Positions 1 through 6,859 of a stretch of 11,295 nt of DNA are shown here, one piece after another (positions within the stretch are counted from its first letter, which is position 1; each line of letters opens with the position of its first letter). The DNA comes from Desulfuromonadaceae bacterium (GTDB lineage Bacteria > Desulfobacterota > Desulfuromonadia > Desulfuromonadales > Geopsychrobacteraceae): assembly GCA_016744555.1 (NCBI GenBank), contig JADGED010000031.1, forward strand, positions 1 through 11,295. The letters are read 5' to 3'. The notes under the pieces are model-generated. The model saw only the letters and a program-made list of their open reading frames with translations. It ran no database searches and had not been told where the DNA came from. A program made the translations under genes and the position numbers.

Positions 1-1854
1 TAATTGCTGGGTAAGCTTTGCTGCTCGACTACTAGCTTTTTGTGCCGCAATTAGTAGTGGAAAAGCCTTATGCTCTGAATCTAGCCGTCTTGACGCAAGC
101 TCAATATTGCCAATTATGCCAAACAAAATATTATTAAAGTCGTGGGCTATACCGCCGGCAAGAACCCCGACCGACTCAAGTTTTTTAATTTTTAATAATT
201 CTTCTTCAATTTTTTGTTCGTTAGTAACATCCCGAAATACCAGAACCACACCCAATATTTCCCCAGCATGGTTTCGAATCGGGGCACCACTATCGGCAAT
301 ACTGATCCGATTTCCATCTTTCGCTAACAAGATAGTATGATTTTCCAACTCAACTGTTTCACCTGTTTCCAATACTTTCTGAATTGGACTTAAACATTTC
401 TCACCGCTATTCTCGTTTATAATATTAAAAATTTTGGTTGAAGCTTTTCCCTGTGCATCAGTATTGCTCCAACCGGTCAATTGTTCCGCAACCTTATTTA
501 GCAATACAACATTTCCTGCGGTATCGGTGGTCATTACCCCATCACCGATACTTTGTAGAGTAACTGCTAGCCGCTCCTGTTCAGCATTTAGTTCTTCCCA
601 AGCTAAATGCCTATCGGCCACCATCTGATTAGCCGACAATGCCAACGAACGAAACTCTTTAAATGACACTTTTTCAGCGGGTATAGAAATTCTTTTAGTT
701 GCAGATTCGTGTAGGAACTCAAGAAATAGACTGAGATTGTTTTTAATTTTACTCGACATTACCCACGAGAATAAATAGGAGACGAGAAGGAAAAGGAAAA
801 GAACCAAAACGGCTTTAAAAATAATCTTTTGAATCGCATCGTGCGTGTTTTTCTGAGCAGAAGCAATTTCGTCTTCAATATAGTCAATGTAAACACCTGT
901 CCCTATGTACCAATCCCAACCCTTAACTTGCTTTGCATAACTTAATTTTGGTGATGGGCGCTGCCCAGCAAGCTTGGGCATAACATATTCGACAAACCCA
1001 CCACCATTTTGTGACTGCTTAATTAGCTCTTGAACTATTTTGACGCCATTGGGATCGGTTGCATCCCACATATTTTTCCCTTTGGCAGGCTTAGCCAAGG
1101 AAGTTCCATCGAAAGAACCAACAAAAGCATATTTTCCATCTGTAAGCTGAAAGTTATTTAAGCGTAAAAGCACCTCTTGTTTAATCTTGTTTGCAGCGTC
1201 GTCCAGGTAGGTTCCTGTCCCAATCATCCAATTTAACGGAGCAAAAAACTTTACATACGATATTTTAGGGACCAATACTCCAGGGGCACTAGGTCGGTTC
1301 CAAGAGTAAGTACAATAACCCTCTCTTGCTTCAGAGTTCACAACTTGCAAAAGTTCTCTAACTATATATTTTCCATTGCTATCTTGAACATCAAGAATAT
1401 TTTGACCTTCGAGTTCTGGGTTGTTGCGGTTTATCAGCTCTGTGCCCTGCATGTCTTCAGCAAAGTAATAGCCTTTGCCATCATCCCAAGATGCGGCAAA
1501 GAGTGCATCATGGATTATTTTAGCTATCTCAGCATCACTCTTATGAGCCTTATTGCGCTCATAAATATACAAAGCAGTACTGTAACCCTCTTCGGTGCGC
1601 TCCTTAACTTCACCCCTTACCTTTTTTTCAAGTTGCCCGATTTTGTACTCAACCTGAGCAACGATTGAATCTATCTCTGACCTAAGTTTCTCACGCTGCC
1701 GTTCTAATGCCGTTGTTCTAATAGTCTCTTGCTGCAGTCTGGAATGATTAAGCTCTGCACTTATCCACAAAAAACCAAGCACAACCACCAGCAGGGACGA
1801 TAAAAGCCACAGCGATAATTGTATCGTGCCAATCAAACTTCTTGGTTTTTTCAT
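1..1854 (-). CDS. Membrane sensor histidine kinase, tandem Cache + PAS + HisKA (3' part outside window)
   Basis: The 618 codons seen are open from an ATG at 1854 to the window edge, so the C-terminal part is missing. AGGAG lies 6 bases before the ATG. Order: TM helix ~10-33; periplasmic region ~34-344 with a basic/acidic helix (45-95) and two Cache-like modules; TM helix ~345-366; linker; PAS ~424-545 ending in a PAC-like 'VLVFRDVTNEQK'; then the H-box 'LAGGIAHDFNNILFG' with phospho-acceptor His571. The two sensor modules end alike ('WMIGTGTYLDD' 209-219 and 'WYIGTGVYIDY' 315-325), indicating an internal duplication of an sCache_2-type fold. Proteins of this type sense small extracellular ligands, often organic acids, and autophosphorylate a histidine; the ATPase domain and any receiver domain would lie beyond base 1. 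It follows the DAHP synthase by 48 bases with no visible terminator, so co-transcription is possible. The ligand is unknown; the family call is firm. Confidence 0.9.
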   Translation of the reverse strand, partial: MKKPRSLIGTIQLSLWLLSSLLVVVLGFLWISAELNHSRLQQETIRTTALERQREKLRSEIDSIVAQVEYKIGQLEKKVRGEVKERTEEGYSTALYIYERNKAHKSDAEIAKIIHDALFAASWDDGKGYYFAEDMQGTELINRNNPELEGQNILDVQDSNGKYIVRELLQVVNSEAREGYCTYSWNRPSAPGVLVPKISYVKFFAPLNWMIGTGTYLDDAANKIKQEVLLRLNNFQLTDGKYAFVGSFDGTSLAKPAKGKNMWDATDPNGVKIVQELIKQSQNGGGFVEYVMPKLAGQRPSPKLSYAKQVKGWDWYIGTGVYIDYIEDEIASAQKNTHDAIQKIIFKAVLVLFLFLLVSYLFSWVMSSKIKNNLSLFLEFLHESATKRISIPAEKVSFKEFRSLALSANQMVADRHLAWEELNAEQERLAVTLQSIGDGVMTTDTAGNVVLLNKVAEQLTGWSNTDAQGKASTKIFNIINENSGEKCLSPIQKVLETGETVELENHTILLAKDGNRISIADSGAPIRNHAGEILGVVLVFRDVTNEQKIEEELLKIKKLESVGVLAGGIAHDFNNILFGIIGNIELASRRLDSEHKAFPLLIAAQKASSRAAKLTQQL

Positions 1855-1902
1855 CCCATTCTCCTAGCTAAATCACGAGGGAAACAAGCAGCACCTAAAC
1901 GA

Positions 1903-2913
1903 TCATGATTGCAGAAACTCCAACAACCGCTCAATCTCTTGCATCAATTCAGCAAAATCACCACCCGCTAAACTTTGTGCCCCATCGCACAGTGCTTGAG
2001 CTGGATTCGGATGAACCTCCATCATGATACCGTGGGCACCAGCAACCAATGCTGCCTTAGTCATAACTGGAACCAGCATCCGCTTACCGGTGGCATGGCT
2101 CGGGTCAACAACAATAGGGAGGTGACTTAATTCGCGCACCAGCGGTACCACCGAAAGGTCAAGGGTGTTACGGGTAGCAGTTTCAAAGGTACGGATACCA
2201 CGTTCACAGAGGACAACATTGCCATTACCTTCGGACAAAATATATTCTGCTGCTGCGAGAAACTCTTCAATTGTAGCACTCATACCCCGCTTAAGGAGAA
2301 CTGGGTGTTTGGTTTTGCCAACTTCTTTAAGCAAGTCAAAGTTCTGCATATTACGCGCACCGATTTGCAACATGTCGGCATATTTGCAAATCGGATCAAG
2401 CTGCTCTATTCGCATCACTTCAGTAACTACTGGTAAACCATAGGCTTTACCGGCCTGCTGCAGGTATTTTAATCCTTCAATTCCAAGTCCCTGGAAAGAA
2501 TGCGGCCCAGTCCGAGGTTTAAATGCCCCGCCACGGAGCATCTGTCCCCCACCAGCCTTGACCTGCTCGGCAGCGTCCATCATCTGTTGTTCTGACTCAA
2601 TAGAACAGGGGCCAGCAATCATTACCGGTTTTTCACCATCACCAAACTTTACTCCGGCAACATCAATTATCGAAGCCTCTGGATGAAAATCCCGGGAGGC
2701 CATCTTATATGGCTTACTAACATGAATAGTTTCACGCACTCCGGGCAGGGTACGGATAGTAGAATCATCAACATAGCCCTGATTACCAAGCACTCCAATT
2801 GCTGTCCGGAGGCTGCCGGGTATCGGCTCTGCGGTTAAACCCATCACTTTAACGGCAGCAATTACCTGGTCCACCTGTTCTGGGGTGGCGTGATGATGCA
2901 TGACAATAAGCAT
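1903..2913 (-). CDS. aroF: 3-deoxy-7-phosphoheptulonate (DAHP) synthase, type I-beta
   Basis: Condenses phosphoenolpyruvate and erythrose 4-phosphate to DAHP, the first step of the shikimate pathway to Phe, Tyr and Trp; cytosolic and metal-dependent. 336 residues, the usual length for the I-beta form with an N-terminal ferredoxin-like/ACT-like regulatory domain (~1-70) before the TIM barrel. Barrel motifs are intact: 'AGPCSIES' (100-107), 'RGGAFKPRTGPHSFQGLG' (127-144), 'QIGARNMQNF' (183-192), 'VLLKRG' (205-210), 'CERGIRTFE' (236-244), 'VDPSHATGKR' (269-278) and 'MMEVHPNP' (297-304). Metal ligands by homology with the Thermotoga enzyme are Cys103, His273, Glu299 and Asp310, all present. AAGGAG six bases before the ATG supports the start. 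It lies 32 bases behind the aminotransferase, so the two are probably one transcript. The symbol follows common usage for this subfamily (also called aroG or aroA in some genomes). Confidence 0.95.
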   Translation of the reverse strand: MLIVMHHHATPEQVDQVIAAVKVMGLTAEPIPGSLRTAIGVLGNQGYVDDSTIRTLPGVRETIHVSKPYKMASRDFHPEASIIDVAGVKFGDGEKPVMIAGPCSIESEQQMMDAAEQVKAGGGQMLRGGAFKPRTGPHSFQGLGIEGLKYLQQAGKAYGLPVVTEVMRIEQLDPICKYADMLQIGARNMQNFDLLKEVGKTKHPVLLKRGMSATIEEFLAAAEYILSEGNGNVVLCERGIRTFETATRNTLDLSVVPLVRELSHLPIVVDPSHATGKRMLVPVMTKAALVAGAHGIMMEVHPNPAQALCDGAQSLAGGDFAELMQEIERLLEFLQS

Positions 2914-2945
2914 AAAATTCTCCTTAAGCTAAATTAAGTTCTAAA

Positions 2946-4100
2946 TCAATTATTTCGTTGTTGTAAATAAACTTCTATCCGCTCTAAAGCGGTATTTATT
3001 TCGGCAATGGGACGAGTATAGGAAAACCTTAAATAGCCCTCAGCTCCGGAGCCAAAATCTACCCCAGGGGTTATTGCAACTCCAGTTTTTTCTAGTATAT
3101 CAAGCGCTAGTTTTTGCGAATCTGAGTCAATATGTCGAGCATCAGCAAGGACATAAAATGCCCCCTTAGGCTCAAAATGGACCCCAAACCCCATGGTACG
3201 TAAACGGGCAACCAGTTCTTTCCTGCGTTCATCGTAAGTGTTACGCATTTGGGTTACATCACCTTCGCACTTCTGCAAAGCGGCGACACCCCCATATTGG
3301 ACAAAATGGTTAGCACAAATATAAAAGTTTTGCTGTAGCGTTTGCAACGTACGCATACATGTCAATGGAGCAATCATGTAGCCCAGTCGCCAACCAGTCA
3401 TAGCGTAAGCCTTGGAAAACCCGCCAAGCACAAAAGCATTATCGGTAAATTCCAAAATAGTGTGCTCATCGCCTGCATAGGTTAAACCATGGTAAATTTC
3501 ATCAGAAATAATTGGAACAGGTAATTCTGCCAGTGCCGCCATCTCCTTGCCAGACAATATAGAGCCAGCAGGATTAGAAGGTGAATTAATTAATAGGCCA
3601 CGACTCTTTGCAGTAATTAGCTTTTCTACTTGCTGGACTCGTGGCTGAAAACCATCTTTTGCCGTTGTTCGAAGCAATACCGGCACTCCTCCAGCAAACT
3701 TAACAAACCCCGGATAACAAGCATAACCGGGATCAGTTAGAATCAATTCATCGCCTTCGTCCAAAATTGTAGAAAACAAAAGCAACATCAGCGGGCTGGT
3801 ACCAGAAGAGACAATCACCTGCTCTGGGACAACCTTAACCCCGTAGTAATTGAGATAGTGACGACAAATCTCTTGACGCAACTCCAACAAACCAAGCGAA
3901 TGAGTATAAGATGTCGCACCAGCTGCCAAGGCCTGCTCTGTAGCCGCTAGAATTGCTGGTGGCGTAGCAAAGTCTGGCTCACCAAGGCAAAGATAGATTA
4001 TCTCTCGACCCTGTGCTTCCAACTCTTTCGCACGCTCCATCAACTCCATCGCCAAAAAAGGCTCTACCATTGTGCTACGTTTTGAAATTGGTATATCCAT
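2946..4100 (-). CDS. PLP-dependent class I/II aminotransferase (aspartate/aromatic type)
   Basis: Fold-type I aminotransferase of 384 residues, full length for the class I/II family. The PLP lysine is Lys230 in 'GGFSKAYAMTGWRLGY' (226-241). Other expected residues: 'GEPDF' (40-44), Asn176 in 'NSPSNPAG' (172-179), Asp200 and Tyr203 in 'SDEIYHGL' (199-206) binding the cofactor, Arg238, and the substrate-carboxylate Arg358 in 'LRFSYT'. A GGAG seven bases before the ATG supports the start. It is the first gene of a minus-strand group with DAHP synthase directly behind, which suggests a role in aromatic amino acid supply (for example transamination of prephenate, phenylpyruvate or hydroxyphenylpyruvate). 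Sequence alone does not separate this from aspartate or other keto-acid aminotransferases of the same group, so I give no symbol. Family assignment is secure; substrate is inference from context. Confidence 0.93.
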   Translation of the reverse strand: MDIPISKRSTMVEPFLAMELMERAKELEAQGREIIYLCLGEPDFATPPAILAATEQALAAGATSYTHSLGLLELRQEICRHYLNYYGVKVVPEQVIVSSGTSPLMLLLFSTILDEGDELILTDPGYACYPGFVKFAGGVPVLLRTTAKDGFQPRVQQVEKLITAKSRGLLINSPSNPAGSILSGKEMAALAELPVPIISDEIYHGLTYAGDEHTILEFTDNAFVLGGFSKAYAMTGWRLGYMIAPLTCMRTLQTLQQNFYICANHFVQYGGVAALQKCEGDVTQMRNTYDERRKELVARLRTMGFGVHFEPKGAFYVLADARHIDSDSQKLALDILEKTGVAITPGVDFGSGAEGYLRFSYTRPIAEINTALERIEVYLQQRNN

Positions 4101-4185
4101 AAAGTTTCTCCACTAATTTCACCCTACCAAAGGTAATCCTCGATTCCACCTAAAGCAACCATTTTGCGCACAACAACCTGAACGA

Positions 4186-4214
4186 TTGCAATGTTAAGCT
4201 ACTACGAGTATAAA
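4186..4214 (+). promoter_or_regulatory. Candidate sigma70 promoter for the cytochrome-trmB-truD operon
   Basis: TTGCAA (4186-4191), a 17-base spacer, then TATAAA (4209-4214); four and five of six matches to consensus. Transcription would begin near 4221, leaving a leader of about 115 bases before the cytochrome ATG. The same AT-rich box read on the other strand gives TATACT (4207-4212), a possible -10 for the divergent aminotransferase operon, although I see no good -35 with it. The rest of 4101-4336 shows no ORF or hairpin I would defend. Confidence 0.45.
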
Positions 4215-4336
4215 TTATTGCACCGAAAAGTTATTGAATTGCGCAGTTTGCAGTTACTTAAGTCAAAAGCAAAAAACTGGAACTGATTGGCATCGGAGAA
4301 CCATCGCCACTAATGCACCAAATAAAGGTAAATTAA

Positions 4337-4669
4337 ATGCGCATTACAACAACTATATTTTATGCCACCGTGCTGGTGTTTTTCGCAACTACTGTAGCGC
4401 TTACTGCTACCGAAGAGTTACAAATTAGACCAGAGCTTAAATTGATACATGCCCTTGGTTGTAAAGGTTGCCACATCATCGGCAGCAGTGGGGGAACTAT
4501 AGCATCAAATCTCAACCAAGTGGGCAGCCGTTTAACGACTAAACAAATTGATATTCATTTAAATGCGCAACGAAAACCGGATACTGAATTAATGCCCAGC
4601 TACATTTCACTTTCTGCCGAAGAACGCCAACAAATTGGCAACTTTCTCTACAATTTAGACTATAAATAA
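4337..4669 (+). CDS. Small exported monohaem cytochrome c (class I-like)
   Basis: A 110-residue protein with a signal peptide (Arg2, hydrophobic stretch ~7-22, likely cleavage around residues 21-24) and one haem-binding 'CKGCH' motif: Cys42 and Cys45 for covalent haem attachment, His46 as axial ligand. Met86 in 'DTELMPSY' is well placed as the sixth ligand, and the C-terminal helix 'SAEERQQIGNFLYNL' (93-107) is typical of small class I cytochromes. The mature protein would be about 86-89 residues, acting as a periplasmic electron carrier or as a domain of a larger respiratory complex; partner unknown. AAAGG eight bases before the ATG supports the start. It ends 12 bases before trmB, so it heads a probable operon with two tRNA-modification genes, an unexpected pairing. 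Family call is firm; physiological role is not determined. Confidence 0.88.
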   Translation: MRITTTIFYATVLVFFATTVALTATEELQIRPELKLIHALGCKGCHIIGSSGGTIASNLNQVGSRLTTKQIDIHLNAQRKPDTELMPSYISLSAEERQQIGNFLYNLDYK

Positions 4670-4681
4670 AAGAAGAAATCG

Positions 4682-5368
4682 ATGTCTCAAAGAATGACCC
4701 TGATTACCTCACCGGTATTTATCTCCGAAGCAAGATTAAAGCAAGCTGGCAACTTTGCCGCCCTATTTGGCAATAACAATCCCCTTGCCCTAGAAATTGG
4801 TTGCGGTATTGGCGATTTTGTTGTGCAAGTTGCCGCTCGGCACCCCGAGCGCAACTTTATTGCCATTGACATTTTCAATCGTGGCTGCCGCCAAACCTGC
4901 ACACGGATAGAACATGCCAACCTTTCCAATATTCTTATGCTTAGAATTGAAGCTCGCTACCTTCTCCATCACTACCTAGGAGAGGGCAGCTTGCAGGCGA
5001 TCTATATTAACTGCCCCGACCCATGGCCAAAAAAACGGCAACGGAAACGGAGATTACTAAATCAAGATTTTTTGGACTTGGCGCTTTTTTGTCTACAAGA
5101 TGATGGTGAATTAAATTTTTGTACCGACTTTGTCGATTATGGTGAATCGGCAGCCGAATTATTAAGCACTGATAGCCGTTTTAACAATCAAGCAACAACA
5201 CCATACAGCCATAACCTTGATAACTACCCAATATCAAAATATATGCAACGTTTTCTTGATCGTGAGCAACCAATTTACTTATGCCGTTATCGCAAAAAGG
5301 CTGGCCTTGAAATTGCGCCACCTACTATTGCTAAAGGCTTTAGGCTGCGCTGGCCAAAGGGGGAATAA
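4682..5368 (+). CDS. trmB: tRNA (guanine-N7-)-methyltransferase
   Basis: Cytosolic SAM-dependent enzyme that methylates N7 of G46 in the tRNA variable loop. 228 residues, normal family length. The SAM-binding 'LEIGCGIGDF' is at 37-46, an acidic residue in 'AIDIFNRG' (61-68) fits the ribose contact, and the family signature 'YINCPDPWPKKRQRKRRL' lies at 108-125 (catalytic Asp113 region). 'CTDFVDYGES' (147-156) is the next conserved block. The C-terminal signature, often T-[KR]-[FY]-E, reads 'SKYMQRF' at 185-191, a deviation that may be normal in its lineage. The purine-rich AGAAGAAA upstream is a modest ribosome site. It sits 12 bases after the cytochrome gene and directly abuts truD, so the two tRNA-modification enzymes are very likely co-translated. 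Confidence 0.93.
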   Translation: MSQRMTLITSPVFISEARLKQAGNFAALFGNNNPLALEIGCGIGDFVVQVAARHPERNFIAIDIFNRGCRQTCTRIEHANLSNILMLRIEARYLLHHYLGEGSLQAIYINCPDPWPKKRQRKRRLLNQDFLDLALFCLQDDGELNFCTDFVDYGESAAELLSTDSRFNNQATTPYSHNLDNYPISKYMQRFLDREQPIYLCRYRKKAGLEIAPPTIAKGFRLRWPKGE

Positions 5369-6559
5369 TTGAGTTGGTTAACTGCAGATCTACCCGGTAT
5401 CGGTGGTAGCTACAAACAATCACCAGAAGATTTTCAAGTTGAAGAGATCCCACTGTATCCATGCTCAAACAACGGTGAACACCTTTATCTGTGGATTGAA
5501 AAAGCTGGGATAACTACCCACAATCTTCTCTCTCAAATAGCTAGGGGACTCAAATTAAAAGACCGTGAAATTGGTTACGCTGGACTTAAGGATGCTCGTG
5601 CTTTAACTCGTCAAATGGTTTCTGTACCCTTCAATAAACTTGATCAAGTTGAAAAACTGAACCTAGATAATGCTAAAATACTCAGCACAGCCCAACATGG
5701 CAATAAACTTCGGCTTGGCCATTTAGCCGGGAACCGTTTCACCATTACGGTCCGCGAAACCGTTGGCGCTGCAAAAAATAACGCTGAAGCGATCCTCGAA
5801 CAGTTACGTAAACGTGGGGTACCAAACTTATTTGGCGAGCAACGTTACGGAATTCTCGGCAACTCGGCACAATTAGGCCTGCTACTACTACAAAAACAAT
5901 TTACCGAATTTTGTCGCGAATATATTGGCGACCCAGAATTAATACGTAATCCCAGCTGGAAATTAGCAGCTAGCCATTATCGCCAAGGTGAACTCGACTG
6001 TGCCATAAGTGCCTTGCCCAAACAAATGCGCGATGAACGTCGCATGCTGCAACAGTTATTAAAGGGAAAGTCAGCCGAGTCAGCGGTACTAGCATTACCA
6101 CGAAATATATTACGCCTATTTCTTTCTGCAACCCAATCACAACTTTTTGACCAACTAGTTAATCAACGCCTAGCGAACGTTGATCAATTACTCGATGGCG
6201 ATATTGCCGTTAAACATGTCAACGGCGCCTGCTTTCGTATCGAAGAGGCAAAAGCGGAACAATCACGAGTTGAAAGCTTAGAAATTAGCCCATCAGCGCC
6301 ACTGTTTGGGACCAAATCCATGCTGGCAAAGGGAGAACCAGGTCAGGCAGAACTTGCCTTAATGGCAGAATCAGGCTTAACCTTAGAGAGTTGGGACTTA
6401 GCTTCAAACTTAACCATGACTGGAGAACGTCGCCCACTACGTTTTCCCCTACAACACGCCAGCATCGTTGCCACTGGACCAAACTTTCTAACTCTTAATT
6501 TCACGTTACCAAAAGGGTGTTACGCCACCAGCGTCCTACGTGAACTAATAAAAACTTAA
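5369..6559 (+). CDS. truD: tRNA pseudouridine(13) synthase
   Basis: Isomerises uridine 13 in the D-arm of tRNA to pseudouridine. 396 residues, longer than the E. coli enzyme (about 350). The catalytic aspartate is Asp75 in 'IGYAGLKDARALTRQ' (68-82). Other family blocks: 'KQSPEDFQVEEIP' (16-28), 'GNRFTITVRE' (121-130), 'VPNLFGEQRYG' (151-161) with the TruD-type Phe155, 'SATQSQLFDQLVNQRL' (253-268) and 'FTLPKGCYATSVLREL' (378-393). The insertion between the catalytic half and the C-terminus (~262-350) corresponds to the TRUD domain. The start is a TTG placed immediately after the trmB TAA, with AAAGGGGG just upstream; no in-frame ATG offers a better choice and residues 1-20 align with the normal TruD N-terminus. 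It ends the plus-strand operon. Confidence 0.95.
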   Translation: MSWLTADLPGIGGSYKQSPEDFQVEEIPLYPCSNNGEHLYLWIEKAGITTHNLLSQIARGLKLKDREIGYAGLKDARALTRQMVSVPFNKLDQVEKLNLDNAKILSTAQHGNKLRLGHLAGNRFTITVRETVGAAKNNAEAILEQLRKRGVPNLFGEQRYGILGNSAQLGLLLLQKQFTEFCREYIGDPELIRNPSWKLAASHYRQGELDCAISALPKQMRDERRMLQQLLKGKSAESAVLALPRNILRLFLSATQSQLFDQLVNQRLANVDQLLDGDIAVKHVNGACFRIEEAKAEQSRVESLEISPSAPLFGTKSMLAKGEPGQAELALMAESGLTLESWDLASNLTMTGERRPLRFPLQHASIVATGPNFLTLNFTLPKGCYATSVLRELIKT

Positions 6560-6640
6560 AGCACACGGAAAAACCTTCAAGACTTCCAACACATAGATTA
6601 AAGTAAGCAGGTAAGATCCATAAATACTTAACTCCATACC

Positions 6641-6659
6641 AGTAAGTGTTACTTTTATT
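6641..6659 (+). terminator. Weak candidate intrinsic terminator after truD
   Basis: AGTAA (6641-6645), loop GTG, TTACT (6649-6653), then TTTATTA. The stem is only five A/T-rich base pairs, so it would be unstable, but position (about 80 bases after truD) and the trailing T run fit. No better hairpin lies between truD and the iclR promoters. Confidence 0.25.
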
Positions 6660-6698
6660 ATAGATTATCCCTGCCCCAAGAGTGTTATTTTAATTAAA

Positions 6699-6713
6699 AA
6701 ACGGCCCCCGTTT
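6699..6713. promoter_or_regulatory. Inverted repeat overlapping the -35 of the upstream iclR promoter
   Basis: Perfect six-base arms AAACGG and CCGTTT around CCC. The right arm runs into the first two bases of the TTGACA box (6712-6717), so a protein bound here could block or recruit polymerase. The right half shares CCCGTTT with the second palindrome at 6790-6805, suggesting one regulator for both. Binding is inference. Confidence 0.35.
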
Positions 6714-6740
6714 GACAATTGCATAACGCTGTTCTATAAT
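6712..6740 (+). promoter_or_regulatory. Perfect-consensus sigma70 promoter (P1) upstream of iclR-family gene
   Basis: TTGACA at 6712-6717 and TATAAT at 6735-6740, separated by exactly 17 bases: a full match to the sigma70 consensus in both boxes. The start of transcription would be near 6747, giving a leader of about 113 bases before the IclR-family ATG. Confidence 0.8.
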
Positions 6741-6785
6741 TTTACCAAGACGATAAGAAAACCATCGCCAAGTCCCCGTTACTAC

Positions 6786-6815
6786 TTGACAGAAACCCGT
6801 TTCTGAGGCTAGTAT
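6786..6815 (+). promoter_or_regulatory. Second sigma70-type promoter (P2) upstream of iclR-family gene
   Basis: TTGACA at 6786-6791, an 18-base spacer and TAGTAT at 6810-6815 (four of six). Transcription from it would begin near 6822, about 38 bases before the ATG. The palindrome CAGAAAC-CC-GTTTCTG begins inside its -35 box and fills most of its spacer, so P2 looks like the repressible member of the pair. Confidence 0.55.
6790..6805. promoter_or_regulatory. Candidate operator palindrome for the IclR-family regulator
   Basis: CAGAAAC, centre CC, GTTTCTG: perfect seven-base arms. It lies between the -35 and -10 of P2, the classical place for a repressor site, and its GAAAC...GTTTC core resembles the GGAAA/TTTCC-type palindromes bound by several IclR-family proteins. 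Autoregulation by the gene just downstream is the simplest reading, by inference. Confidence 0.5.
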
Positions 6816-6859
6816 TCATGCCTTATCTATTATAAAAAAACACGAAGGGTACAGAAACA

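Noticed and set aside
107..1668. Plus-strand open frames at 107-340, 434-628 and 1345-1668
   Set aside because: They lie wholly inside the histidine kinase gene on the other strand, have no ribosome site and give low-complexity products unlike any family.
4234..4428. Open frame overlapping the cytochrome start
   Set aside because: It overlaps the signal-peptide region of the cytochrome gene in another frame and lacks a ribosome site; its Cys/Tyr-rich product is an artefact of that frame.
4300..6772. Shared 11-mer AACCATCGCCA near 4299 and near 6760
   Set aside because: Both lie upstream of genes, but an 11-base match between two places is expected several times by chance in a window this size.
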